A DNA stretch of 64,000 nt from Streptomyces caeruleatus (GCF_001514235.1 NZ_KQ948936.1:62001-126000), one strand, 5' to 3'; shown: positions 8,963-17,913, numbered from the stretch's first letter. Notes: generated from the letters alone by a model not told the origin. Numbers and translations are program-made.

Positions 8963-10641
8963 CAGTTGCCGCTGCCGTTCTTGTCGATGAGCTCCTTGTA
9001 CCAGTCGCGCAGCTTGTCGCCGCCGGAGGACTTCCAGGTGGAGATGGCGGCCTGGACCTCGGACAGCTTCCGGTTGCCGCGCACGTAGTCGATCTCCAGC
9101 TGCTCGAACTGGCTGCCGAGGTTGGCGTAGCGGGTCGGCTCGACGATGTTCATGCCGAACGTGGACGTCTTCTTCATGAAGGCGCCCATCCGCTGCTGCC
9201 ACTCCACCTGCTTGCGGGCGACGTCGGGGAAGTCGGGGTGGGCGTAGTAAGCGGCCGGCGCGGCCAGCATCACCCAGGCGTTGAGCACCTGGGAGTTGCC
9301 GAGGTCGTTCTTGACCGGGACGCCGTCCTTGACGGTGTAGTGGGTGCCCTCGACGCCGTAGTCGACGAGCATCCGCTCCTTGGTGCCGTAGGGCGCGGCC
9401 GCGAAGTCGGCGGCGGCCAGCGCGTTCTCGACCGTGGCCTTCGAGGCGCCCTTGCGGATCAGCGACCAGATGGTGGCGGGCTGAGAGGCCCACAGCGTCG
9501 GGTTGCCGCCGTCGGCACCGAAGAGGTCCATGCCTTCGATCTCGAAGTCCGGTTTGGCCTGGGCCTGTTCGGCGGTCTTTCCGTACCAGCTGGCGATGTT
9601 GTCGTTGTAGACCAGGACCTGCCCGGCGGTGAACCGCTGGCCCTGGTCGCCCGAGCGCGCCTTGTCGTCGGGGTGGACCACGCCCGCGTCGAACAGCTTG
9701 CGGACCCACTCCAGGGCTTCCAGGTACTCGGGCACCTCGTGGCGGTACGTCAGCTTGCCGTCGTCCCCGATGTTCCAGCCGAGTGTCCCGGAGGGGCGGA
9801 CACCGAAGAAGCTCCAGGCGGACCAGTTCATGTCGGCGCAGGCGTACACCTTGGCCTTGGCGCTGGTGGCCTCCTTGGCCCAGCTGAGGAACTCGTCCGG
9901 CGACTTGGGGGGCGACCAGCCCTTCTTGTCGAAGATGTCCTTGCGGTAGAAGGGCGTGATCCAGTTCGCGGTGGCGGCTGGCATCGGAATGCCGCGCAGG
10001 GCGCCGCCGAAGATGCCCATGCGCCAGGCGTCGGAGGGGATGGCGGCCAGGTTCGGGTACTTCTTGGCCTTGTCGCCCGCCAGGTAGGGGGCGAGGTCCA
10101 TGAACTTCGCGGTGACGGCGTTGGCGATCTTGCCGACCAGTTCCCAGCCGGGCACGACCACCATGTCGGGTATGGAGCTGGAGGCGAGGACGGCGCCGAG
10201 CTTCTCGCCGTAGGTGGTGCCGTCCTGGTTCTGCCAGGTGATCTTGGTGCCCGCCGCGGCGTCGAGCGCCGTGTAGTAGGGGTTGCCGGGCTTCGGCGGG
10301 GAGCCCCAGAACGGGGACATGATCTTGATGGGGGCGCCGGTGCCGAGCTTCTTCGGGACCGAGGTCTTCAGGGCCGCGAGGTCGACCTTGCCGGTGTAGC
10401 CGGCCCCCGAACCGTTCTTCGAGGGCAGGTCCGGCTGGGCGACCGTGCTGGCGACGTACGTCGGGAGCATCTTGTCGGCGGCCTTGCCCGACGTGGTCCC
10501 CTCACGCGAACCGGTGTCCGAACCACCGCAGGCGGCGAGCAGCGGCATCCCGCCGGCCACCGCTGCGGTGGCGACCGCCGTGGAGGCGAGGAAGCTTCTC
10601 CGGCTGGGTCCGGAGGGGGCGGAGTCGGCGTTCGGCGTCAT
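8962..10641 (-). CDS. Extracellular sugar-binding lipoprotein
   Basis: A 559-residue solute-binding protein, the first gene of the leftward operon. The N-terminus has a Tat-like motif (SRRSFLAS), a hydrophobic core and a lipobox (LLAACGG), so it should be a lipid-anchored receptor. Its large size and sequence style (WSLIRKGASKATVENALAAADF) resemble the LplA-type cluster of oligosaccharide receptors rather than small monosaccharide receptors. It presumably captures oligosaccharides released by the GH74 and GH12 enzymes and delivers them to the two permeases. A LacI-type palindrome lies about 145 bp upstream of the start. Confidence 0.92.
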   Translation of the reverse strand: MTPNADSAPSGPSRRSFLASTAVATAAVAGGMPLLAACGGSDTGSREGTTSGKAADKMLPTYVASTVAQPDLPSKNGSGAGYTGKVDLAALKTSVPKKLGTGAPIKIMSPFWGSPPKPGNPYYTALDAAAGTKITWQNQDGTTYGEKLGAVLASSSIPDMVVVPGWELVGKIANAVTAKFMDLAPYLAGDKAKKYPNLAAIPSDAWRMGIFGGALRGIPMPAATANWITPFYRKDIFDKKGWSPPKSPDEFLSWAKEATSAKAKVYACADMNWSAWSFFGVRPSGTLGWNIGDDGKLTYRHEVPEYLEALEWVRKLFDAGVVHPDDKARSGDQGQRFTAGQVLVYNDNIASWYGKTAEQAQAKPDFEIEGMDLFGADGGNPTLWASQPATIWSLIRKGASKATVENALAAADFAAAPYGTKERMLVDYGVEGTHYTVKDGVPVKNDLGNSQVLNAWVMLAAPAAYYAHPDFPDVARKQVEWQQRMGAFMKKTSTFGMNIVEPTRYANLGSQFEQLEIDYVRGNRKLSEVQAAISTWKSSGGDKLRDWYKELIDKNGSGN

Positions 10642-10786
10642 TGCGTCAACCCTTCATGGCGCACCTGGACACCCGGCGGTGGGCCGTCGGCTGCGGTGTC
10701 TTAAGTGGAACTGGCTGAGCTGAAGCGATCCTGCGACCACGGCCGAGGGGCGTCCGTGCAGCGGGCGAGCCTCGTAGTCGAAGTAG

Positions 10787-10800
10787 TCGAAGCGCTTCGA
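10787..10800. promoter_or_regulatory. LacI-family operator-like palindrome 1
   Basis: Perfect 14-bp palindrome TCGAAGCGCTTCGA with the central CG step typical of LacI-family sugar repressor operators. It is closest to the binding-protein gene (start 10641) and identical to the copy at 10969-10982. The flanks differ, so this is not a simple duplication. No repressor gene is in the window. Confidence 0.75.
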
Positions 10801-10968
10801 TGTTGCTGCGAGGTTAAGTGAAGGCATGGGGGCGCACAAGGGTCGATTCCAAGATTCCTCCGAGGCGTGGAGGATCCGACCGCTGTCTTACAGCGCTTGA
10901 AATAACGGTGAGGAGTCGGAGTTGTTGCGCCGGGGTGTCTTGACACCCACCCCCGGATCGAATCAGCA

Positions 10969-10982
10969 TCGAAGCGCTTCGA
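10969..10982. promoter_or_regulatory. LacI-family operator-like palindrome 2
   Basis: Second perfect copy of TCGAAGCGCTTCGA. It ends 36 bp upstream of the GH3 start and about 24 bp after a TTGACA hexamer, so a bound repressor would overlap or follow the promoter core. The 182-bp centre-to-centre spacing from the first copy is about 17 helical turns and would permit repressor looping; looping is an inference. Confidence 0.75.
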
Positions 10983-11018
10983 AAGCGCCTCGCCGCTCCA
11001 TCGCAAGGGGAACGCCAC

Positions 11019-13859
11019 GTGACCGCACAAACGCCGCCTACGCTGCCTTTCCGTGATCGGCGACTGCCGTTCGCGAAGCGCATCGACGACCTTCTGTCGC
11101 GGCTCACGCTCGACGAGAAGATCGCCTTCCTGCACCAGTTCGCGCCCGCCGTCGAGCGCCTCGGCGTCGACGGGTTCCGCACCGGGCAGGAGGCACTGCA
11201 CGGCGTGGCCTGGATGGGTCCGGCGACCGTGTTCCCGCAGGCGGTCGGGCTCGGCGCCACCTGGAACACCGAGCTCGTACGCCAGGTCGGCGAGGCCGTC
11301 TCCAAGGAGACCCGCGCGATGCGCGCCCGCGACGACCGCGTGGGTCTGAACGTCTGGTCCCCCACCGTCAACCTGCTGCGCCACCCCCTGTGGGGCCGCA
11401 ACGAGGAGGGCTACTCGGAGGACCCGAAGCTCACCTCGGCCATCGCCACCGCCTACACCCGTGGCCTGCGCGGCGACCACCCGACGTACTGGCGCACCGC
11501 GCCCGTCCTCAAGCACTGGCTGGCCCACAACAACGAGACGGACCGCTCCGTCACGTCGTCCTCCGTCCGCCCGCGCGTCCTGCACGAGTACGATCTGCGC
11601 GCCTTCCGCGAGACGGTCGAGGCGGGCGCGACGGCCGGGGTGATGCCGGCGTACAACCTGGTCAACGGCCGTCCCAACCACGTCTCGCCGTATCTGCGCG
11701 AGCACCTGCGCACCTGGACCGACGAGGAGCTGCTGGTCTGCTCGGACGCGGGCGCGCCCTCCAACCTGGTCGACTCCGAGCACTACTTCGACACCCACGA
11801 GGAGGCCACGGCCGCCTCGCTGCTGGCCGGCGTCGACAGCTTCACCGACCACGGCACCGACAGCTCGAAGATCACCGCACGGGTGCGGGGCGCCTTCGAC
11901 ACGGGGCTGCTGACGGAGCCGGACATCGACACGGCGGTGCGCCGTCAGCTCTCGGTGCGCTTCCGGCTCGGCGAGTTCGACCCGGAGTACGACCCGCACG
12001 CGCACACCTTGGACTTCGACACCCCGGCCCACCGCGCGCTCGCCCAGGAGGCCGCCGAGCAGTCGGTCGTGCTGCTGAAGAACAGCGCGGGACTGCTGCC
12101 GCTGGCCCCGGACACCCGGATCGCCGTGGTCGGTCTGCTCGCCGACGAGTGCAAGCTCGACTGGTACAGCGGCACGCTCATCCACCGCTCCACCCCGCTG
12201 GAGGGCCTGTACGAGCGGTTCGGCGCGGAGCGCGTGGAGTTCGCGGAGGGCGTGGACCGGGTCCGGCTGAAGACCTCGGCCGGAGCCTTCCTGCACGTTC
12301 CCGAGGCCAACGCCGACGACGAGGTGCGCGGCGCCGAGGGTGCCCTCGACCCGGCCTTGCTGGCCGGCCGCACCGATCTGCCGCCGCTGACCACCGACCC
12401 GGTCGGCACCGAGTTCGCGCTCGTCGACTGGGGCGAGGGCGTGCTGACCCTGCGCGCCCCCGACGGCCGCTATCTGTCGGTCGCCGACGACGGCCGTGTC
12501 CGCGCCTCCGCCGACCAGCCGGGCGGCTGGGTCGTACAGGAGACGTTCCGCCTGGAACCGCACGAGAACGGGCACCTCCTGAGGCACATCGGTACGGGAC
12601 GCCACGTCTCAGTCGCCGCCGACGGCGCGCGGGTTGCCGAAGCGGATCCGGAAACTTTCCAGCTCATGGTCGTCGAAAGCGGCGAGGACGCTGTAACCCG
12701 GGTCACTGCGCGGGCGGACGTGGTCGTGGTCGTCGCGGGCAACGACCCGCACATCCACGGCCGCGAGACCGAGGACCGCCCGACGCTGCGCCTGCCCGAG
12801 CATCAGGAGCGCCTGCTGCGCGCCGCCCGCGCCGCCAACCCGAACACGGTGCTGGCGCTGGTCTCGGCCTACCCGTACGCCGTCGATCACGCGGCCCTTC
12901 CGGCGCTGCTGTGGATGTCCCACGGCGGCCAGGCGGCCGGCACCGCCCTGGCCCGCGTCCTGGCCGGCGACGTCTCCCCCGCGGGCCGGCTCCCGCAGAC
13001 CTGGTACGCCGACGACAGCGACCTGCCCGACCTGCTCGACTACGACGTGATCGGCAGCCGTCAGACGTATCTGTACTTCGAGGGGACCCCGCTGTTCCCG
13101 TTCGGCCACGGCCTGTCGTACGCGGCCTTCTCCTACGCCGACCTCACGACCCGCACCACGGACGACTCGCTGCACGTCTCCTTCACGGTCACCAACACGG
13201 GCGACGTGCCGGCCGACGAGGTGGCCCAGCTCTACACCCGCGCCGTGGACCCGACAGTGCCGCGTCCGCGCCGCGAACTGGTGGCGCACAGCCGGGTGCG
13301 GCTGGCCCCCGGCGAGCGCACGGAGCTGGGCTTCGAGGTCCCGCTGTCGTCCTTCGACTTCTGGGACGTGGCCCGGGGCGCCTGGCGCCGCGAGCCCGGC
13401 CCGTACGAGGTGCTGGCCGGCGCGTCCAGCGAGGACGTCCGGCTGCGGACGACGGTGATCCTGGACGGCGAGGCGTCCGCCCCGCGTCCGGTGCTGCGCC
13501 GCGGGCTGGACGCGGCCGACTTCGACGAGCAGAGCGGCGTCGCGATCGTCGACCGTACGCGGACGGCGGGCGACGCGGTGACGCCGGCGCAGGGCAGGTC
13601 GGGTGAACTGGTCTACCGGGACTGCGACTTCGAGGGCGGGGTCGCCGCGGTGACGGCGGCGCTCTCCGGCGACGGCGCGGTCGAGGTGTCGCTGGACGGG
13701 GGCGCGGTGCTCGCCGTGCTGACGTCCGAGGCGGGGGACGACGCGAGCCCGTACGACTACGTGACGAAGCGCGCCGAGATCATCGCCGAGGGCGTCCGGG
13801 ACGTCCACCTCAAGCTGCGCGGCCCGGTGCGGCTCGCGCACGTCGGCTTCTCCGGTTGA
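11019..13859 (+). CDS. GH3 beta-glycosidase with inserted beta-trefoil-like module
   Basis: A 946-residue GH3 enzyme, probably a beta-glucosidase or beta-xylosidase acting on imported oligosaccharides; no signal peptide. The GTG start at 11019 follows an AAGGGGA ribosome site. The N-terminal barrel carries the nucleophile in LLVCSDAGA (D243). The second GH3 domain is interrupted: after about residue 412 comes a ~140-residue stretch with beta-trefoil-like repeats (LTLRAPDGRYLSVADDG, LLRHIGTGRHVSVAADG). GH3 sequence resumes near residue 560 (VVVVVAGNDPHIHGRETEDR). A fibronectin-III-like domain spans about 720-810. The last ~100 residues resemble a CBM6-like beta-sandwich. It is divergent from the transporter operon and flanked by the same operator. 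Confidence 0.9.
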   Translation: MTAQTPPTLPFRDRRLPFAKRIDDLLSRLTLDEKIAFLHQFAPAVERLGVDGFRTGQEALHGVAWMGPATVFPQAVGLGATWNTELVRQVGEAVSKETRAMRARDDRVGLNVWSPTVNLLRHPLWGRNEEGYSEDPKLTSAIATAYTRGLRGDHPTYWRTAPVLKHWLAHNNETDRSVTSSSVRPRVLHEYDLRAFRETVEAGATAGVMPAYNLVNGRPNHVSPYLREHLRTWTDEELLVCSDAGAPSNLVDSEHYFDTHEEATAASLLAGVDSFTDHGTDSSKITARVRGAFDTGLLTEPDIDTAVRRQLSVRFRLGEFDPEYDPHAHTLDFDTPAHRALAQEAAEQSVVLLKNSAGLLPLAPDTRIAVVGLLADECKLDWYSGTLIHRSTPLEGLYERFGAERVEFAEGVDRVRLKTSAGAFLHVPEANADDEVRGAEGALDPALLAGRTDLPPLTTDPVGTEFALVDWGEGVLTLRAPDGRYLSVADDGRVRASADQPGGWVVQETFRLEPHENGHLLRHIGTGRHVSVAADGARVAEADPETFQLMVVESGEDAVTRVTARADVVVVVAGNDPHIHGRETEDRPTLRLPEHQERLLRAARAANPNTVLALVSAYPYAVDHAALPALLWMSHGGQAAGTALARVLAGDVSPAGRLPQTWYADDSDLPDLLDYDVIGSRQTYLYFEGTPLFPFGHGLSYAAFSYADLTTRTTDDSLHVSFTVTNTGDVPADEVAQLYTRAVDPTVPRPRRELVAHSRVRLAPGERTELGFEVPLSSFDFWDVARGAWRREPGPYEVLAGASSEDVRLRTTVILDGEASAPRPVLRRGLDAADFDEQSGVAIVDRTRTAGDAVTPAQGRSGELVYRDCDFEGGVAAVTAALSGDGAVEVSLDGGAVLAVLTSEAGDDASPYDYVTKRAEIIAEGVRDVHLKLRGPVRLAHVGFSG

Positions 13860-13884
13860 GGGTCCGAAGGAGCTGACGCAAAGG

Positions 13885-13924
13885 AAGAGGCCCGGCACCG
13901 GAAGGCATCGGTGCCGGGCCTCTT
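13885..13924 (+). terminator. Terminator hairpin after GH3
   Basis: A perfect 16-bp stem (AAGAGGCCCGGCACCG with its complement) around an 8-base loop, 25 bp after the GH3 stop. Being symmetric, it can also serve the convergent aldehyde dehydrogenase gene. A second small AT-rich hairpin (AAATGG-ATC-CCATTT) sits at 13941-13955, right before that gene's stop. Confidence 0.85.
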
Positions 13925-13956
13925 CGGAGAGCCTAACTGAAAATGGATCCCATTTA

Positions 13957-15402
13957 CTAGAGGGTGAGACCGGTGAGGACCAGCACCCGCTCGTAGGTGT
14001 AGTCGTCCATCGCGAACCTCACGCCCTCCCGGCCCACACCGGACTGCTTGACGCCGCCGTACGGCATCTGGTCGGCACGGTAGGAGGGGACGTCGCCGAT
14101 GACGACGCCGCCGACCTCAAGCGCGCGGTGCGCCCGGAAGGCGGTCTGCAGGTCGTGCGTGAAGACCCCGGCCTGGAGGCCGTACTTGGAGTCGTTGACG
14201 GCGGCGAAGGCGGCGGCCTCCCCGTCGGCCTTCTGCACGGTGAGGACGGGTCCGAAGACCTCCTCGCAGGCGAGGGTGACGTCGGCGGGCACGTCGGTGA
14301 GGACGGTCGGCGCGTACGAGGCGCCGTCCCGCTTGCCGCCGGCGCGGAGCACGGCCCCGGCCGCGACGGCCTCGTCGACCCAGGTCTCGACGCGCCGGGC
14401 GGCGTCCTCGCTGACCAGCGGCCCGACCTCGGTCGCGTCGTCGCTCGGGTCACCGGTGACCTGGGCCTCGACGGCGGCGACGATACGCGGCAGCAGCCGG
14501 TCGTACACGGAGGCGTCCGCGATCACCCGCTGCACGGAGATGCAGGACTGGCCGCCCTGGTAGTTGGAGAAGGTGGCGATCCGGGTCGCGGCCCAGTCGA
14601 GGTCCGCGTCGGAGGCATAGTCGGCGAGCACGACCGCCGCGCCGTTGCCGCCCAGCTCAAGGGTGCAGTGCTTGCGCGGCACCGAGTCCATGATCGCGTA
14701 GCCGACCTTCTCGGAGCCGGTGAAGGAGATGACCGGCAGACGCTCGTCCTGGACCAGGGCGGGCATCTTGTCGTTCGGCACCGGCAGGATGCTCCAGGAG
14801 CCGGCCAGGAGGTCGGTCTCGGCGAGGAGCTCACCGATGACGAGCCCGGAGAGCGGGGTCGCGGGGGCGGGCTTCAGGATGATCGGCACACCGGCGGCGA
14901 TGGCCGGGGCGATCTTGTGCGCGCACAGGTTGAGCGGGAAGTTGAACGGCGCGATACCGAGGACGACGCCCTTGGGGAAGCGCCGGGTGAGGGCGAGCCG
15001 TCCCTGGCCGCCGAGGTCGGTGTCGAGCCGCTGGGCCTCGCCGCCGTTGAACCGCCGGGCCTCCTCGGCCGCGAAGCGGAAGACGGACACGGCACGGCCG
15101 ACCTCGCCCCGGGCCCACTTCATGGGCTTGCCGTTCTCGGCGGAGATCAGCCGGGCGATCTCCTCGGTCCGCTCGGCGAGCCGCCTGCTGACGTGGTCGA
15201 GGGCCACGGCACGCGTATGGGCCGGGGTCGCGGCGAAGTCGTCGCGGACGGCGTACGCGGCGGCCACGGCCTCCTCGATCTGCGCGTCCGTCGGCACGCT
15301 CACCTTGCCGACGACCCGCCCGTCCCACGGCGAGGTCACATCAAAGCTGTCCTCGCCGCTGACCTGGCGGCCGGCGAGCCAGAAGGCGTAGCTGGAAGTC
15401 AT
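13957..15402 (-). CDS. NAD(P) aldehyde dehydrogenase, GabD-like
   Basis: A 481-residue aldehyde dehydrogenase. The cofactor-binding region is seen in FTGSEKVG, the general base in LELGGNGAAVV (E249) and the nucleophile in GGQSCIS (C287). The LELGGN variant and the length resemble succinate-semialdehyde dehydrogenases. With gabT close by, oxidation of succinate semialdehyde to succinate is the best guess; other aldehydes are possible. ATG 15402 is preferred; the frame extends 18 codons upstream without a better ribosome site. A 12-base element shared with the gabT upstream region lies about 80 bp upstream. Confidence 0.82.
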   Translation of the reverse strand: MTSSYAFWLAGRQVSGEDSFDVTSPWDGRVVGKVSVPTDAQIEEAVAAAYAVRDDFAATPAHTRAVALDHVSRRLAERTEEIARLISAENGKPMKWARGEVGRAVSVFRFAAEEARRFNGGEAQRLDTDLGGQGRLALTRRFPKGVVLGIAPFNFPLNLCAHKIAPAIAAGVPIILKPAPATPLSGLVIGELLAETDLLAGSWSILPVPNDKMPALVQDERLPVISFTGSEKVGYAIMDSVPRKHCTLELGGNGAAVVLADYASDADLDWAATRIATFSNYQGGQSCISVQRVIADASVYDRLLPRIVAAVEAQVTGDPSDDATEVGPLVSEDAARRVETWVDEAVAAGAVLRAGGKRDGASYAPTVLTDVPADVTLACEEVFGPVLTVQKADGEAAAFAAVNDSKYGLQAGVFTHDLQTAFRAHRALEVGGVVIGDVPSYRADQMPYGGVKQSGVGREGVRFAMDDYTYERVLVLTGLTL

Positions 15403-15483
15403 GTCGATTCCCGGCCCTTCCGCGTTTCGGGGGTGTCCTGGTGTGTCGTCGTCCACGGTAGGGGCGCCGGGGCGGAACGGCGT

Positions 15484-15495
15484 TTGTCCGCGGTG
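15484..15495. promoter_or_regulatory. Element TTGTCCGCGGTG shared with the gabT promoter region
   Basis: The 12-mer TTGTCCGCGGTG upstream of the GabD-like gene recurs exactly at 18022-18033 upstream of gabT, where it is part of a 5+5+5 inverted repeat. Two GABA-pathway genes sharing it suggests a common regulator, possibly the PucR-type protein nearby. The regulator assignment is inference. Confidence 0.5.
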
Positions 15496-15552
15496 TAGTG
15501 ATGCCGAGGGCGGGTGCGCCGGATTGGCGGAGAGCGGGAGGGGGCCGTGCGG

Positions 15553-16386
15553 CTACCGCGTCCGGGCGGCGGTGTTCCGGCTCAGGAACAGCCAGAGCGA
15601 GACCAGCAGCACCGTGCCGAGGCACCAGCTGGCCAGCACGTCCAGCGGCCAGTGGTAGCCGCGCCGGACCAGTCCGAAGCCGACGCCGAGATTGAGGGCG
15701 GCGCAGGTGACGAGGAGTGCGCGGCGAGCGAACACCGAGGTCAGCCACGGCAGGAGCAGCAGGGTGGCGGCGCCGTAGGCGATGGCGGCCGTGGCCGTGT
15801 GACCGGAGGGGTAGTAGCCGGTGGCGGGCGGCACGACGGGGGTGCCGGGGCGGTCGGTCAGCAGCTTGAGCGGGACCACCAGAACCGGGACCAGTGCCAT
15901 GAGCAGGGCCGCGGAGGCGGCCGGCAGCCACCAGTGGTGTGTACCAGTACGGCGGTGCCGCCAGGTGGCGTAGCCGAGGGCGACGGCCAGGACCGGCACC
16001 GCGACCGGCACGTTGCCCAGGTCGGCGAGGAGTTCGGAGAGGCGGTCCGGGTGGGCCAGGGCCCGGCTGGCCGCGGCGTCGGCGTCCAGCAACGGGCCGG
16101 CGCTCACCACCTGCCAGGTGATGAGCGCGAAGAGAAGGGCGGGCAGCCCGAGAAGAAGGAAGAGGGAGGTCGGCCGCCCCGGAACAGGGGGGGTGGTTCC
16201 GGGGCGGCCGTCCGGATCGGATCGTCGCACGCCCCGGGGGGTTTGGGGCGAGCGACTGTCCGATCGGTGAGGAGATCCGGAGCCGGAAGCTCCGGGTGTG
16301 TGCGCGAGGGCACGACCAGGTCGAAGCTGGGGAGGCCTCGGCCCGATGTCGCCCAGAGTCCCCTCTGGGCGGGGTGTATCTCTCAT
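15553..16386 (-). CDS. PAP2-family membrane phosphatase
   Basis: A 277-residue integral membrane protein. The first ~70 residues are a Pro/Arg/Ser-rich cytoplasmic tail, then about six hydrophobic segments. All three PAP2 motifs are visible: KLLTDRPG, YYPSGHT and RRGYHWPLDV. The family removes phosphate from lipid phosphates such as phosphatidate or undecaprenyl diphosphate. The substrate cannot be told from sequence. The N-terminal tail makes the exact start uncertain; the ATG at 16386 is the most upstream option. Confidence 0.88.
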   Translation of the reverse strand: MRDTPRPEGTLGDIGPRPPQLRPGRALAHTPGASGSGSPHRSDSRSPQTPRGVRRSDPDGRPGTTPPVPGRPTSLFLLLGLPALLFALITWQVVSAGPLLDADAAASRALAHPDRLSELLADLGNVPVAVPVLAVALGYATWRHRRTGTHHWWLPAASAALLMALVPVLVVPLKLLTDRPGTPVVPPATGYYPSGHTATAAIAYGAATLLLLPWLTSVFARRALLVTCAALNLGVGFGLVRRGYHWPLDVLASWCLGTVLLVSLWLFLSRNTAARTR

Positions 16387-16481
16387 CTGGTTAGAACCTA
16401 CGACAGGGCGATGGCGTCAGCCAGACGGAATCGCGTCCTGACATCCACCTCGCACACCTTCTTCACACGCTCTGACGGTAG

Positions 16482-16525
16482 CCGCCCCAGCCCCGGAATC
16501 GCGAGCGATGACAGGGCTGGGGCGG
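16482..16525 (-). terminator. Hairpin downstream of gabT
   Basis: A 12-bp perfect stem (CCGCCCCAGCCC with GGGCTGGGGCGG) and a 20-base loop, located 54 bp after the gabT stop on its transcript. No T-run follows, as is usual in this GC range. Confidence 0.7.
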
Positions 16526-16578
16526 ATGAGGTTCCCGGGAGCCGGAACCCGGCGTTCACCAGTGGCTTCGCTGTGACC

Positions 16579-17913
16579 TCAGATGCGGGTGAAGGCCTGC
16601 TCGATGATGTCGAGGCCCTCGTTCAGCAGGTCGTCGCCGATGACCAGCGGGGGCAGGAAGCGCAGCACGTTGCCGTAGGTGCCACAGGTCAGGACCAGCA
16701 GGCCCTCGGCGTGGCAGGCCTTGGCGAGGGCGGCGGTCGCCTCCGGGTTGGGCTCCTTGGTGTCACGGTCCTTGACCAGCTCGATGGCGATCATGGCGCC
16801 GCGGCCGCGGACGTCGCCGATGATGTCGAACTTCTCGGCCATCGCGGTGAGGCGGGCCTTCATCGTGGCCTCGATCGCCTTCGCCTTGGCGTTGAGGTCG
16901 AGTTCCTTCATCGTCTCGATGGAGCCGAGCGCACCGGCGCAGGCGACCGGGTTGCCGCCGTAGGTGCCGCCCAGGCCGCCCGCGTGCGCGGCGTCCATGA
17001 TCTCGGCGCGACCGGTCACGGCGGCGAGCGGCAGACCGCCCGCGATGCCCTTCGCGGTCGTGATCAGGTCGGGCACGATGCCCTCGTCCTCGCACGCGAA
17101 CCACTGACCCGTACGGCAGAAACCGCTCTGGATCTCGTCGGCGACGAAGACGATGCCGTTGTCGGCGGCGAACTTCCGGACGGCCGGCAGGAAGCCCTTC
17201 GCGGGCTCGATGAAACCGCCCTCGCCGAGGACCGGCTCGATGATGATCGCGGCGACGTTCTCCGCGCCGACCTGCTTGGCGATCTGGTCGATGGCCTGCG
17301 CGGCGGCCTCCGGACCGGCGTTCTCGGCACCGGTCGGCCAGCGGTAGCCGTAGGCGACCGGGACGCGGTAGACCTCGGGCGCGAACGGGCCGAAGCCGTG
17401 CTTGTACGGCATGTTCTTCGCCGTCAGCGCCATCGTGAGGTTGGTCCGGCCGTGGTAGCCGTGGTCGAAGACGACGACGGCCTGGCGCTTGGTGTACGCA
17501 CGGGCGATCTTGACGGCGTTCTCGACGGCCTCGGCGCCGGAGTTGAACAGCGCCGACTTCTTCGCGTGGTCACCCGGGGTGAGCTCGGCGAGGGCCTCGG
17601 CGACCTCCACGTAGCCCTCGTACGGGGTGACCATGAAACAGGTGTGGGTGAAGTCGGCGAGCTGGGCGGAGGCCCGGCGTACGACGGCCTCGGCGGAGGC
17701 GCCCACGCTGGTCACGGCGATACCGGAACCGAAGTCGATGAGCCGGTTGCCGTCGACGTCCTCGATGATCCCGCCGCCCGCGCGCGCGGTGAACACGGGC
17801 AGCACGGAGCCCACGCCCTGCGCGACCGCGGCGGTACGGCGGGCCTGCAGCTCCTGCGACTTCGGGCCGGGGATGGCGGTGACGACGCGGCGCTCCTGCG
17901 GAAGTGCGCTCAT
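16579..17913 (-). CDS. gabT: 4-aminobutyrate aminotransferase
   Basis: A 444-residue PLP enzyme of the class III aminotransferases. It transfers the amino group of GABA to 2-oxoglutarate, yielding succinate semialdehyde and glutamate. Signatures: the PLP phosphate site NSGAEAVENAVK, FDHGYHGRT, the PLP-ring aspartate in VADEIQSGF (D259) and the Schiff-base lysine in TTAKGIAGG (K288). Length and spacing match bacterial GabT. ATG 17913 follows an AGGAG ribosome site. A divergent promoter region separates it from the membrane ATPase gene. It is the likely central step of the GABA branch in this locus. Confidence 0.95.
   Translation of the reverse strand: MSALPQERRVVTAIPGPKSQELQARRTAAVAQGVGSVLPVFTARAGGGIIEDVDGNRLIDFGSGIAVTSVGASAEAVVRRASAQLADFTHTCFMVTPYEGYVEVAEALAELTPGDHAKKSALFNSGAEAVENAVKIARAYTKRQAVVVFDHGYHGRTNLTMALTAKNMPYKHGFGPFAPEVYRVPVAYGYRWPTGAENAGPEAAAQAIDQIAKQVGAENVAAIIIEPVLGEGGFIEPAKGFLPAVRKFAADNGIVFVADEIQSGFCRTGQWFACEDEGIVPDLITTAKGIAGGLPLAAVTGRAEIMDAAHAGGLGGTYGGNPVACAGALGSIETMKELDLNAKAKAIEATMKARLTAMAEKFDIIGDVRGRGAMIAIELVKDRDTKEPNPEATAALAKACHAEGLLVLTCGTYGNVLRFLPPLVIGDDLLNEGLDIIEQAFTRI

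Larger units (their letters stand above)
10642..11018. promoter_or_regulatory. Divergent regulatory region between transporter operon and GH3 gene
   Basis: A 377-bp gene-free stretch separating divergent genes. It holds two identical 14-bp palindromes (listed separately). A weaker relative (CAGCGCTTGA) lies near 10891, overlapping a 6+3+6 inverted repeat CGCTGT-CTT-ACAGCG at 10881-10895. A TTGACA hexamer lies at 10940-10945, pointing toward the GH3 gene, but no convincing -10 element follows it. No open frame with normal codon usage is present here. Confidence 0.75.

Noticed and set aside
10654..10839. Small minus-strand frame of 61 codons upstream of the sugar receptor
   Set aside because: It spans the operator, has no ribosome site and no similarity to known proteins; treated as regulatory DNA.
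10701..12605. Minus-strand open frame of 634 codons under the GH3 gene
   Set aside because: Shadow of the GH3 coding sequence; no recognisable protein family.
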